Shown: positions 40,256 to 49,349 of the stretch, piece after piece
Position numbering within the stretch: the first letter of the stretch is position 1
Layout of the letters: each line of letters opens with the position of its first letter
Origin: Sphingosinicella sp. YJ22
Lineage (GTDB): Bacteria > Pseudomonadota > Alphaproteobacteria > Sphingomonadales > Sphingomonadaceae
Assembly (NCBI RefSeq): GCF_011320075.1
Contig: NZ_JAANPA010000017.1
Coordinates: 1-53,123, forward strand
Length of the DNA: 53,123 nucleotides
Direction: 5' to 3'
Made by a program: the position numbers and the translations under genes
The notes under the pieces: generated by a model
Told to the model about the DNA's origin: nothing
What the model saw: the letters and a program-made list of their open reading frames with translations, nothing else
The model's database searches: none

Positions 40256-43200
40256 ATGCTGGCTTCCATGTCACTGAAAAAGGCGCTTTTTTCGGGAACC
40301 GCCTTCGCCGGTCTGGCGCTTGCGCTGCCGGGAGTCGCGTTCGCGCAGACCACCGACGCCGGCGCGACCCAGCCGGCCAACGCGCCGGCGGAAGCGCAGG
40401 CGGCGACCGCGCAGGACGACGATACCGTCGTCGTCACCGGCACCCGCGTGGTGCGCGACGGCTACCAGGCGCCGACGCCGCTCAGCGTCCACACCCAGGA
40501 AGACATCCAGAACTCGTCCCCGACCAACAACGTCGCCGACTTCGTCAACCAGCTGCCGTCGCTCGCCGGGTCGACCCGGCCGTCGAACTCGCGCCTCAAC
40601 CTCAGCAGCGGCCAGGCGGGCATCAACGCGCTCAACCTGCGCAACCTCGGCGAGGTCCGCACTCTCGTGCTGTTCGACGGCCGCCGCTCGGTCGCCTCGA
40701 CCGTGACCGGCCTGGTCGACGTCAACACCATCCCGCAGCTGCTCATCGACCGAGTCGAGGTGGTCACCGGCGGCGCGTCAGCGACCTACGGCTCCGACGC
40801 CGTCGGCGGCGTCGTCAACTTCATCCTCGACCATGATTTCGAGGGCCTGAGGACTCAGGGCGACATCGGCATCACCACCCATGGCGACGGGTTCAACTAT
40901 TCGGCGGGCTTCGCCGGCGGCCTGTCGTTCGCCGACGGCCGCGGCCACCTTCTGGTCAGCGCCGAGGTCGCGCACCGCGACGGCATCTTCGAGGTCGACC
41001 GCGACTGGAACCACACCGGCTTCGTGCGCATCCAGGACCCCACCTGGACCTCGGCCAGCACCACCCCGCAATTCCTGATCCGCCGCATGGTCGGCGCGGC
41101 GAACTCGACGCCCGGCGGCCTCATCACCGGCAACAGCGTGCTCGCCGGCAGCGGCCTCACCGCGAACGGCCTGCGCGGCCTCTATTTCGGCTCGGCCGGG
41201 CAGATCCTTCAATACCAGTACGGCGCTCTGACCTTCCCGTCGCCGACCGGGTCCGCCGCGCCGTCGCTGACCCAGGGCGGCTCCTGGCAGGTCAACGATT
41301 CCGGCCGCCGCATCGGCCTCGACCCGGAGGACGACCGGCACGGCGTCTACGGCCGGCTCAGCTTCGAGGTCGCCGACGGCATCGAGCTGTTCGCCGAAGG
41401 CTCCTACAATTGGCAGGAAGTGTTCTTCAACGCCGGCCCGAACCTCCAGACCGGAATCACGCTCCAGCGCGACAACGCCTTCCTGATCAACGCGTTCAAC
41501 GCCAACGGGCGCTCGCTCGTTGGCATCAACACGGTGACGCTCGCGACGACCGCGGCCGACCTCCCCTTCCGTGCCTCCAACAACGAGCGCGAGGTGCAGC
41601 GCTACGTGGTCGGCGCCCAGGGCGATTTCGACATGTTCGGCGACCGCGCCGCGTGGGACGTCTACGCCCAGTATGGCCGCGCCGAACTGCATGAACAGCT
41701 GCGCAACATCATGCACCTGCAACGCATGGCTCAGGCGACCGACGCGGTGTTCTCAGTTCCGGGCGACACCTCCAGCCCGATCGTCTGCCGGATCAACGTC
41801 GACGCCAACCCGAACAACAACGACCCGGGCTGCGTGCCGATCAACCGTCTCGGACTCGGAGTCGTCAATCCGGCGGCCATCCCCTACGTGCTCGGCGATC
41901 CCTTCCGTGACGAGACGGTCGAGCAGATCGTCGCCGGCGCCAACTTGTCGTTCACGCCGTTCGCGACCTGGGCCGGCGACGTCACCGTCGCGGTCGGCGG
42001 CGAATATCGCGAGGAGAAGATCCGCGGCTTCGTGCCCGAGGAGTTCCAGCCCGTCATCAACGCGAACGGAACCACGACCAACCGCTGGTCGGTCGGCAAC
42101 TACCTGCCGACCAACGGCCGCTACGACGTGGCCGAGGCCTATCTCGAGGCGGTCGTGCCGCTCGGCCTCGGAATCGAGTTCAACGGCGCGGTCCGCGCCA
42201 CCGAATATTCGACCGCGGGCTATGTGACGACGTGGCGCGCGGGCGCCACCTGGCAGCCGATCGACGATATCCGCTTCCGCGCCACGCGGTCGCGCGACAT
42301 CCGAGCGCCCAACCTCAACGAGCTGTTCCAGGCCGGCACGGCGAACAGCGACGCGGTTCGCAACCCGGCGTTCACCCCCGACGGGGCGAATGGACCGGCG
42401 ACGTTCGGCTATTCGGGCTTCGCCACCGGCAATCCCAACCTGCGCCCCGAGGAAGCCGATTCGTGGAATGTCGGCGCGGTCGTTTCGCCGCGCTTCCTGC
42501 CCGGCTTCAACGCCTCGGTCGACTATTTCAACATCGAGCTGAGCGATGCCATTGACACGCTCAGCGCTCAGGAAATCGTCAATCGCTGCTTCGAGGGGCG
42601 GCAGGACTTCTGCGACGCGATCACCGAGGATCCGGTGCGGTCGGCGCCGGGCCAGCCCTACCTGATCATCCAGACGCGCCCGTTCAACTTCGCGAGCCGG
42701 GTGGTGCGGGGCATCGACTTCGACGCCTCTTACCGCATGCCGCTGGACCGGGTCTTCACCAATGCCGACGGCAACTTCACGCTGCGCGGCGTGGCGACCC
42801 GCTACATCGAGAACACGGTCGACACCGGAATCCCCGGGACCGTGCCGGTGAACACGGTCGGCGCCAACGGCGGCCAGTACAGCACGCCGACCTGGATCTA
42901 CCGTGTCGCCGCCGCCTATGACACGCCGGGCTTCACCATCACCGGCGTGGCGCGCGGAGTCAGCGACGGCAAATATGTCGCCAACGGCATCGAGTGCCAG
43001 ACCGGCTGCCCGATCTCGACGCCGCAGGCGCCGACCTATGAGAGCAACCAGGTCTCGGGGACGTTCTACGTCGATTTCAACTTCACCGCGAAGTTCGACG
43101 CGCTGAACCGGGGCGACGGCGAGTTCTTCGTGAACGTCACCAATGTGTTCGACGCGGACCCGATCATCCTCCCGGAAACCGGGCTCGCGGCGAACAGCAC

Positions 43201-43258
43201 CTACAGCGACCTGCTCGGCCGCGCCTTCCGCGTCGGCATGCGCCTGCAGCTGCGCTGA
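40256..43258 (+). CDS. TonB-dependent outer-membrane receptor
   Basis: Outer-membrane transporter of 1000 residues that imports large substrates using TonB energy. It has a signal peptide (LKKALFSGTAFAGLALALPG then VAFAQ), an Ala/Gln-rich linker, the start of the plug DDTVVVTGTRV, plug motif ATYGSDAVGGVVNFI and a beta-barrel with DIRAPNLNELF and NPNLRPEEADSW. The C-terminus ends RVGMRLQLR, not with the aromatic residue usual for barrels. Next to AmpG, it may take up peptides or muropeptides, but the ligand is not readable. ATG 40256 has AGGGGG upstream; ATG 40268 is the alternative. Confidence 0.93.
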   Translation: MLASMSLKKALFSGTAFAGLALALPGVAFAQTTDAGATQPANAPAEAQAATAQDDDTVVVTGTRVVRDGYQAPTPLSVHTQEDIQNSSPTNNVADFVNQLPSLAGSTRPSNSRLNLSSGQAGINALNLRNLGEVRTLVLFDGRRSVASTVTGLVDVNTIPQLLIDRVEVVTGGASATYGSDAVGGVVNFILDHDFEGLRTQGDIGITTHGDGFNYSAGFAGGLSFADGRGHLLVSAEVAHRDGIFEVDRDWNHTGFVRIQDPTWTSASTTPQFLIRRMVGAANSTPGGLITGNSVLAGSGLTANGLRGLYFGSAGQILQYQYGALTFPSPTGSAAPSLTQGGSWQVNDSGRRIGLDPEDDRHGVYGRLSFEVADGIELFAEGSYNWQEVFFNAGPNLQTGITLQRDNAFLINAFNANGRSLVGINTVTLATTAADLPFRASNNEREVQRYVVGAQGDFDMFGDRAAWDVYAQYGRAELHEQLRNIMHLQRMAQATDAVFSVPGDTSSPIVCRINVDANPNNNDPGCVPINRLGLGVVNPAAIPYVLGDPFRDETVEQIVAGANLSFTPFATWAGDVTVAVGGEYREEKIRGFVPEEFQPVINANGTTTNRWSVGNYLPTNGRYDVAEAYLEAVVPLGLGIEFNGAVRATEYSTAGYVTTWRAGATWQPIDDIRFRATRSRDIRAPNLNELFQAGTANSDAVRNPAFTPDGANGPATFGYSGFATGNPNLRPEEADSWNVGAVVSPRFLPGFNASVDYFNIELSDAIDTLSAQEIVNRCFEGRQDFCDAITEDPVRSAPGQPYLIIQTRPFNFASRVVRGIDFDASYRMPLDRVFTNADGNFTLRGVATRYIENTVDTGIPGTVPVNTVGANGGQYSTPTWIYRVAAAYDTPGFTITGVARGVSDGKYVANGIECQTGCPISTPQAPTYESNQVSGTFYVDFNFTAKFDALNRGDGEFFVNVTNVFDADPIILPETGLAANSTYSDLLGRAFRVGMRLQLR

Positions 43259-43274
43259 CCAAGCGACCCTTGCG

Positions 43275-43311
43275 AAGCCGCGGCCCTGGTGGCCGCGGCT
43301 TTTGCATTTTT
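43275..43311 (+). terminator. Intrinsic terminator after the TonB receptor gene
   Basis: Perfect 11-bp stem AAGCCGCGGCC / GGCCGCGGCTT with loop CTGGT, followed by TTGCATTTTT. It lies 17 bases after the stop codon and separates the receptor from lysA. Confidence 0.9.
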
Positions 43312-43353
43312 GACGGGCCCGCGTCGGGCGCGCCGGCCCCAGGAGCGCCAGTG

Positions 43354-44625
43354 ATGGAACCCTTCCCCCTTCGAGACGGCGCCATCCACTGCGAGGACGT
43401 GCCGCTGCCGCTGATCGCGCGGGAGGTCGGCACCCCGGTCTTCGTCTATTCGAGCAGCAAGATGCGGAGCCAGGCGCGCGAGCTTCGCGCGGCCCTGGCC
43501 GCGCTTGACGATCCCCTCATCGCCTACGCCGTCAAGGCCAATCCGAACGCCGCCCTGCTGACCACCCTCGCAGCCGAGGGCCTCGGCGCCGACGTGGTCT
43601 CGATCGGCGAATATCGCCGCGCCCGCGCCGCCGGCATCCCCGCCGACCGGATCGTCTTCTCAGGCGTCGGCAAGACCGCGGCCGAGATGCGCGAGGCGCT
43701 CGCCGGCGGCCTGTGCCAGTTCAATCTGGAGTCGCTCCCCGAGGCGGAGATGCTATCGGACGTCGCCACGGCGATGGGACGGACCGCCCCGGTGGCGTTC
43801 CGAGTCAATCCCGACGTCGAGGCCGGCTCTCATGCCAAGATCTCGACCGGCGCCGCGCACAACAAGTTCGGAATCCCGATCGACCAGGCCCCCGCCGCCT
43901 GCGCCCGGGTCCGCGACCTGCCCGGCCTCGCGCTGCAGGGCCTCGCCGTCCACATCGGCAGCCAGCTGACCAGCCTCGCGCCGCTGGAAGCCGCGTTCGC
44001 CAAGGTCGGCGCGATGATCGCCGAGCTGCGCGCACAGGGGCATGCCATCCGCACCGCGGATCTCGGCGGCGGCCTCGGCATCCGCTACGATCCGTCGTTG
44101 CCGCCGCCGCCCAGCCCGAACGATTATGGCGCGATGGTCGCCCGGGCGACCCGGGACTGGAAGGTTCGGCTGATCTTCGAGCCTGGCCGGCTGATCGTCG
44201 GCGAGGCGGGCGCCCTGCTCACCGAGGTGATCCGGGTGAAGCCGGGGCCCAAATATCCGTTCGTCATCCTCGACGCGGCGATGAACGACCTCATGCGGCC
44301 GACCCTCTACGACGCCTGGCACGCGATCGACGCGGTCGCGCCGAAGCGCGAGCGGGTGGTCGCCGACGTCGTCGGCCCGATCTGCGAGACCGGCGACACC
44401 TTCGCCACGTCGCGTTCGATGGAGCGGGTCGAAGCCGGCGACCTGATGATCATCCGCACCGCCGGCGCCTATGCGGCGACCATGGCCGGCACGTACAATT
44501 CGCGACCGCTGGCACCCGAGGTGCTGGTCGACGGCGCGGAGTGGGCGGTGGTTCGCGAGCGGCGCGACGTCGACGCGTTCCTGCGCGACGAGACCCTGCC
44601 GCCCTGGCTCGAGCGGCGAGACTGA
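43354..44625 (+). CDS. lysA: Diaminopimelate decarboxylase
   Basis: PLP enzyme of 423 residues that decarboxylates meso-diaminopimelate to L-lysine in the cytoplasm. The fold-type III barrel holds the PLP lysine Lys61 in YAVKANPNA, HIGSQLT and DLGGGLGI; the C-terminal domain has EPGRLIVGEAG, GPICETGD (active-site Cys near 351) and AGAYAATMAGTYNSRP. ATG 43354 has AGGAG 8 bases upstream; GTG 43351 is adjacent. It lies after a terminator, so it has its own promoter. The enzyme consumes diaminopimelate, a peptidoglycan constituent. Confidence 0.96.
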   Translation: MEPFPLRDGAIHCEDVPLPLIAREVGTPVFVYSSSKMRSQARELRAALAALDDPLIAYAVKANPNAALLTTLAAEGLGADVVSIGEYRRARAAGIPADRIVFSGVGKTAAEMREALAGGLCQFNLESLPEAEMLSDVATAMGRTAPVAFRVNPDVEAGSHAKISTGAAHNKFGIPIDQAPAACARVRDLPGLALQGLAVHIGSQLTSLAPLEAAFAKVGAMIAELRAQGHAIRTADLGGGLGIRYDPSLPPPPSPNDYGAMVARATRDWKVRLIFEPGRLIVGEAGALLTEVIRVKPGPKYPFVILDAAMNDLMRPTLYDAWHAIDAVAPKRERVVADVVGPICETGDTFATSRSMERVEAGDLMIIRTAGAYAATMAGTYNSRPLAPEVLVDGAEWAVVRERRDVDAFLRDETLPPWLERRD

Positions 44626-44699
44626 GCCGATCGAAGAGCATTGCCGCCGGCGCCGGAGGATGCCGCATCCCGCGCGCCCGGCCCGACCCGGAAAAAAAA

Positions 44700-44786
44700 T
44701 GGTGCCCAGGAGAGGACTCGAACCTCCACGCCCTTGCGAGCGCCAGCACCTGAAGCTGGTGCGTCTACCAATTCCGCCACCTGGGC
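44700..44786 (-). tRNA. tRNA-Leu (anticodon CAG)
   Basis: Complete 87-base class II tRNA: acceptor GCCCAGG/CCTGGGC, D-arm containing GGAATTGGTAGAC, anticodon stem CCAGC/GCTGG with loop TTCAGGT (anticodon CAG), a long variable arm, T-arm with GGTTCGAGTCC and an encoded CCA. It reads CTG, the main Leu codon here. A run of eight T on its strand follows directly after CCA. Confidence 0.96.
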
Positions 44787-44897
44787 ACGGGGTCGAAAAC
44801 AGTCGGTAGGCGGCGCGAACTAGGGGCGGCGAAAACTAATGTCAACGGCCCCGCGACCCGACTTGCCTTCACGCCGCAAGCGGGCCAATGCGCCCGC

Positions 44898-45848
44898 ATG
44901 ATCGATCGCTCCGAAAGCCTCGTCACCGTGTTCGGCGGAAGCGGCTTCATTGGCCGCTATGTCGTCCAGCACCTCGTCAAAAGCGGCTGGCGGGTCCGCA
45001 TCGCCGAGCGCGAGCCGCGCCACGCCCATTTCCTCCAGCCGCTCGGCTGGCTCGGCCAGTTCCAGTTCGTCCGCGCCGACATCCGCAAGCGCGACAGCGT
45101 CGAGCGCGCCGTCGCGGGCGCCAGCGCGGTCATCAACCTGGTCGGCATCCTGAAGGGCGATTTCCAGGGCTTCCACGTCGACGGTGCCCGCAATGTCGCC
45201 GAGGCGGCCGCCGCGGCCGGCGCGCGCGCGCTGGTCCACGTCTCCGCGATCGGCGCATCCACCGACAGCAACAGCCGCTACGGCCGCTCCAAGGGTGAAG
45301 GCGAGGCGGCGGTGCGCGCCGCCTTCCCCGGCGCGACGATCGTCCGCCCGTCGGTGGTGTTCGGGCCCGAGGACAATTTCACCAACCGCTTCGCCGCGAT
45401 GGCGCGGCAAATGCCGCTGCTTCCGGTGATCGGCGGCGATGCCAAGTTCCAGCCGGTCTATGTCGCCGATCTCGGCCGAGCGATCGCCGCCGCGGCGCTC
45501 CACCCCGATCTTCATGGCGGCAAGACCTATGAGCTGGCCGGCCCGCAGGTCATGACCATGGCGGAGCTCAATCGCATCATCTGCGAAGTGACCGGGCGCG
45601 CCGGCAAGGCGATGGTCCCGGTGCCGGACTCGGTCAGCGGCATGATCGCCGCCCTGACCGGCTGGCTGCCGGGCGCGCCGATCACCAGCGACCAGTGGAA
45701 GATGCTTCAACGGCCGAACGTCGCCAGCGGCGACCTGCCCGGCTTCGAGGCGTTCGGGATCCGTCCGGAGCCGCTCGCCGCGCTCGCCGAGACCTGGCTG
45801 CGGCCTTATCGCCGCGGCGGCCGCTTCGCTGTGAAGCAGCCTTACTAG
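44898..45848 (+). CDS. NDUFA9-like NAD(P)-binding protein
   Basis: Atypical short-chain dehydrogenase of 316 residues resembling the complex I NDUFA9 subunit family. The Rossmann motif is VFGGSGFIGRYVVQHL (11-26), followed by VINLVGILKGDFQGFHVDGA and ALVHVSAIGASTDSNSRYGR with the YxxxK motif altered to YGRSK. Further on IVRPSVVFGPEDNFTNRFA is typical. It binds NADPH and may stabilise respiratory complex I or membrane quinone chemistry. Neighbours give no operon context. Confidence 0.88.
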   Translation: MIDRSESLVTVFGGSGFIGRYVVQHLVKSGWRVRIAEREPRHAHFLQPLGWLGQFQFVRADIRKRDSVERAVAGASAVINLVGILKGDFQGFHVDGARNVAEAAAAAGARALVHVSAIGASTDSNSRYGRSKGEGEAAVRAAFPGATIVRPSVVFGPEDNFTNRFAAMARQMPLLPVIGGDAKFQPVYVADLGRAIAAAALHPDLHGGKTYELAGPQVMTMAELNRIICEVTGRAGKAMVPVPDSVSGMIAALTGWLPGAPITSDQWKMLQRPNVASGDLPGFEAFGIRPEPLAALAETWLRPYRRGGRFAVKQPY

Positions 45849-45855
45849 GAAGCCC

Positions 45856-47061
45856 TCAGGCCGCCTGCAGCTGGTGGCCGCGCAGGATCTGGGCCCATAG
45901 CCGGTCCCAGCCGTTGAAGCCCCAGCGCTCCGGCCGCTCGCGCGACAGTATCTCGTCGCCGCCGTCGGTGGCCAGGTCGATGTCCTGATAGGGAAGGCCA
46001 GCACGCTTCGCGGCCGAGTAGAAGACTCGCACCAGGGGCCTGGTGAGATTTTCCTCGTTCTGCTCGACGACCACCGCGAGGCGGCCCGACTTCAGCCGCA
46101 CGAGGCTGCCGATCGGGTAGATGCCGACGCTCCGGATGAAGGCCGACAGCACGGATTCGTCGAACTGGTGCTTGGCCTTGAACATGTCCGACAGGACCTC
46201 GGCCGGCTCCTCGGCCTGCTTGTACGGGCGGTTGGAGGTCCGCGCGTCGTAGACGTTGCAGACCGCCGCCATACGCGCGTGAAGGCTGATCGCGTCGCCG
46301 CGCAGGCCATAGGGATAGCCATGCCCGTCGATCTGCTCGTGATGGTGCTTGCAGACGTCCAGAACCACGTCCGAAACGCCCTTGGCGCGGCTCAATATCT
46401 CATAGCCCCGGATCGGGTGCTGGCGGACCAGCGCCATCTCCTGCGCGGTCAGGCTCGATGGCTTGGTCAGCAATTCGACCGGCAACGCGGTTTTGCCGAC
46501 GTGCATGAGCAGGCCCGCCGTCGCCAGCTCGCCGATCTCCGATTCGTCGAACAGGAGCTGGCGGCCGAGGTTGATCATCAGCGCGCAGACCGCGACCGAA
46601 TGGAGATAGGTATATTCGTCGGCGTCCTTCAGCCGGACGAAGCTAACCAGGGCCGACGCGTTGCGATCGATCGAGCTGGTCAGGTCCTCGATCACCGGAA
46701 CGGTCAGGGCGACGTCGACCGCCTTGCCTAGACGGGCCTGCTTGAGGATCTCGCCGACGCTTTTGCCGGCGCGTTTGGTGATCGCCTCTACCCGGCTGAA
46801 CTCTTCCTCGGCGCTGCACGCGGCAACCGGCACCTGGCGCTTGCCGAAGCCGCTGCGGCGCGGCCCGCCGCCCAGCAGCGCGTCGGCGCCCTTGTCGGTG
46901 TCGATGATGAAGATGGACTTGCCCTCGCGAAGTCGCTCCAGCTCGCCCTCGTCGGTGAGCAGGAACTGGGTCTTCCACTCGGGATGGTCCATCCAGGAGC
47001 CGTCGGGGGCGTGGATGAACATGCCGAGCCGCAAAGACTTGGCCGGTACGCGCTTGAGCAT
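45856..47061 (-). CDS. HD-GYP domain protein (DUF3391) with altered metal ligands
   Basis: Protein of 401 residues: N-terminal DUF3391 (about 1-120, MLKRVPAKSLRLGMFIH) and an HD-GYP domain (about 140-320) of the cyclic-di-GMP phosphodiesterase family. HHHEQIDGHGYPYGLRGD keeps the His pair and the GYP. However the HD pair is His187-Val188 (LLMHVGKTALP), and the Asp of the (A/C)DVYDA motif is Asn269 (VCNVYDA). Both are metal ligands in the family, so catalysis is doubtful and a c-di-GMP receptor role is possible. ATG 47061 with GGGGG upstream; divergent from uppP. Confidence 0.88.
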   Translation of the reverse strand: MLKRVPAKSLRLGMFIHAPDGSWMDHPEWKTQFLLTDEGELERLREGKSIFIIDTDKGADALLGGGPRRSGFGKRQVPVAACSAEEEFSRVEAITKRAGKSVGEILKQARLGKAVDVALTVPVIEDLTSSIDRNASALVSFVRLKDADEYTYLHSVAVCALMINLGRQLLFDESEIGELATAGLLMHVGKTALPVELLTKPSSLTAQEMALVRQHPIRGYEILSRAKGVSDVVLDVCKHHHEQIDGHGYPYGLRGDAISLHARMAAVCNVYDARTSNRPYKQAEEPAEVLSDMFKAKHQFDESVLSAFIRSVGIYPIGSLVRLKSGRLAVVVEQNEENLTRPLVRVFYSAAKRAGLPYQDIDLATDGGDEILSRERPERWGFNGWDRLWAQILRGHQLQAA

Positions 47062-47207
47062 GAGCCCCCTACTCCGAAATACGTTGAAACGCCTCGCCCC
47101 AGCCACGACAGGTACGCCCGAACCCTTTGCGAGCCGTAAACAGGAGCTCTCAAATCCAGGAAAATCGCTGGACCCCTCCCGCCCGCCGCCGCTAGAGCGC
47201 CGCCTTC

Positions 47208-48017
47208 ATGAGTGTCCTGCTTACCGCCATCATCCTCGGCATCGTCGAAGGCCTGACCGAGTTCATCCCGGTCTCCTCGACCGGTCACCTCATCCTCGCG
47301 TCGGAGCTGCTCGGCTACGACGCCGCCGACTGGGCGATCTTCAACGTCGTCATCCAGCTGGGCGCGATCCTTGCGGTGATCGTGCTCTACTGGCGCACCT
47401 TCTGGGCGGTGATGGCGGGCATGTTCCGCGCCGAGCCAACCTCGTGGCACTTCGTCCGCAACGTCGCACTGGGCTTCCTGCCGTCGGCGGTGCTCGGCGT
47501 CCTGTTCATCGACAATATCGAGGCGCTGCTGGAGAATGCCGAGGTTGTCTGCATCACCCTGGTGCTCGGCGGAATCGCGATCCTCTTGATCGAGCGCTAC
47601 GTGAAGCCGGCCGACATCGAGCCCGGGGTCGCCGCGATGCCGGCGCGCACCGCGCTCAAGATCGGCATTTTCCAGTGCCTGTCGATGATCCCCGGGGTCA
47701 GCCGCTCGGGCGCGACGATCATGGGCGCCCTCACCCTCGGCGTCGAGCGGCGCACCGCCGCCGAGTTCAGCTTCTTCCTCGCGGTCCCGACGATGATGGG
47801 CGCGACCACGATCGTCCTCGCCCGCAATCTGGACGAGATCGCCTCGGCGGGCGTCGACTGGGGCCTGATCGGCGTCGGCTTCGCGGTGTCGTTCGTGGTC
47901 GCCGTAGTGGTCATCAAGGCGTTCATCGGCATCGTCTCGCGCTACGGCTTCGCGCCGTTCGCCTGGTATCGTATTGTCGCCGGCCTTGGCGCCCTCGCCT
48001 GGCTCAGCGCCGCTTAA
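47208..48017 (+). CDS. uppP: Undecaprenyl-diphosphate phosphatase
   Basis: Inner-membrane protein of 269 residues (BacA/UppP) that dephosphorylates undecaprenyl diphosphate to regenerate the lipid carrier for cell-wall and polysaccharide synthesis. The active-site motifs are EGLTEFIPVSSTGHL (14-28) and PGVSRSGAT (about 163-171). Length and eight-helix layout are normal. ATG 47208. Its substrate is left by PBP1A-type polymerisation, encoded at the other end of the window. Confidence 0.95.
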   Translation: MSVLLTAIILGIVEGLTEFIPVSSTGHLILASELLGYDAADWAIFNVVIQLGAILAVIVLYWRTFWAVMAGMFRAEPTSWHFVRNVALGFLPSAVLGVLFIDNIEALLENAEVVCITLVLGGIAILLIERYVKPADIEPGVAAMPARTALKIGIFQCLSMIPGVSRSGATIMGALTLGVERRTAAEFSFFLAVPTMMGATTIVLARNLDEIASAGVDWGLIGVGFAVSFVVAVVVIKAFIGIVSRYGFAPFAWYRIVAGLGALAWLSAA

Positions 48018-48121
48018 ACGCCGGAACGTCCGGAGAGCGCGGCGGCTTGCCCGCCGAATCATTGAACGAACCAGCCGTTTCAGGCATTTAGGGAGCGACC
48101 TGCGCAGCCAAGGAGGCCTGT

Positions 48122-48607
48122 ATGCGCATTGCCCTCACGCTCGCCGCCGCGGCCCTGTTGGCCGCCCCCGCCGTCGCTCAGCCCGAGCCGCGCCCGCTCG
48201 ACGAGCGCGACATTCGCGCTGCCCTGCCGGGCCCCGGCGAGATTCGGGAAATGACCGGCGCGATGGACCGGATGATCGGCGCCTTGCTGACCATCGACGT
48301 CGGACCGATCATGGATGCGGCCGACCCGCAGCGGCGCAACCCGGACTATGGCCGGCCCGGCCGGACGCTGGGCGACATGGGCCGCCGCGACGATCCCTAT
48401 TTCGACCAGCGCGTGCGCGCAGGAGTCCATGGTGCGGCCGAGGGCCTCGAGCAGATGGCCGGCGCCTTCGCCACCGTCGCTCCGCAGCTCCAGCGCAGCA
48501 TCGAGGAGATGTCGCGAAGCATCGAGGGCGCCATGCGCAACGTACCGCGCGGGCCGGACCGCAATTACCCCGACGATCGCGACGACGAGGATTGGGACGA
48601 CGAGTGA
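48122..48607 (+). CDS. Secreted hypothetical protein
   Basis: Predicted periplasmic protein of 161 residues with a clear signal peptide (MRIALTLAAAALLAAPAVAQ). The mature part is helical and amphipathic (MTGAMDRMIGALLTIDVG; LQRSIEEMSRSIEGAMRN), ending with a strongly acidic tail DDRDDEDWDDE. No known domain. ATG 48122 has AAGGAGG upstream. It lies between uppP and a glutathione transferase on the same strand, 100 bases from uppP. Confidence 0.75.
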   Translation: MRIALTLAAAALLAAPAVAQPEPRPLDERDIRAALPGPGEIREMTGAMDRMIGALLTIDVGPIMDAADPQRRNPDYGRPGRTLGDMGRRDDPYFDQRVRAGVHGAAEGLEQMAGAFATVAPQLQRSIEEMSRSIEGAMRNVPRGPDRNYPDDRDDEDWDDE

Positions 48608-48677
48608 GTCCCGCGACCGGTCGTTAACGCCCGCAGCCGGTAGACGCCGCCCACTTGTCCGCTAAGAAGGCGGCGCA

Positions 48678-49349
48678 ATGTGGCAGCTCTTCCAATTCCC
48701 GCTCTGCCCTTTCTCGCGCAAAGTCCGGCTGATGCTGACCGAGAAAGGCGTCCCGTTCGAACTGGTCCGCGAATCTCCGTGGGAGCGGCGCGACGAGTTC
48801 GTCGACCTCAACCCCGCCGGGCGCACGCCGGTGATGGTCGAGAGCGACCGCGGCATCGTCCTCATCGATAGCCGGGCGATCTGCGACTATTTCGAGGAGA
48901 CGGTCGACGCGGTGCCGATGATCCCGGGTCCCGCCACCGACCGCGCCGAGATCCGCCGACTCGTCGCCTGGCTCGACGAGCAGCTCTACGCCGACGTCGT
49001 CGGGCCGCTGCTCGAGGAGCGGATGCGCAAGCGGCTGGTAAAGCGCGAGGCACCCGATACCAAGGTGCTGCGCGAGGCGATGAGGGCGTGCAACGCCCAC
49101 CTCGACTATCTCGACTATCTGCTCGACCACCGCCGCTGGCTCGCCGGGCCGCTGCTGACCCTGGCCGACCTTGCCGCCGCCGCGCATCTCTCCGTCGCCG
49201 ACTATCTCGGCGGAGTCGACTGGCGCGGGCACAAGCAGACGGTCGACTGGTACGGCGTCATGAAGTCGCGCCCCAGCTTCCGCCCGCTCCTCGCCGAGCG
49301 AATGGAAGTGATCACCCCGCCCGCCCATTACGACAAGGTGGATTTCTAG
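48678..49349 (+). CDS. Glutathione S-transferase family protein
   Basis: Cytoplasmic GST of 223 residues. The thioredoxin-like domain has a redox-type CPFSRKVR at residues 10-17 in the position of the catalytic Ser/Cys, and TPVMVESDRGIVLIDSRAI with the glutathione-binding DSRAI (usually E/Q-S). The C-terminal helical domain has LAGPLLTLADLAAAAHLS. Substrate unknown. Its stop shares CTAG with the stop of the convergent TonB-domain gene. Confidence 0.9.
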   Translation: MWQLFQFPLCPFSRKVRLMLTEKGVPFELVRESPWERRDEFVDLNPAGRTPVMVESDRGIVLIDSRAICDYFEETVDAVPMIPGPATDRAEIRRLVAWLDEQLYADVVGPLLEERMRKRLVKREAPDTKVLREAMRACNAHLDYLDYLLDHRRWLAGPLLTLADLAAAAHLSVADYLGGVDWRGHKQTVDWYGVMKSRPSFRPLLAERMEVITPPAHYDKVDF

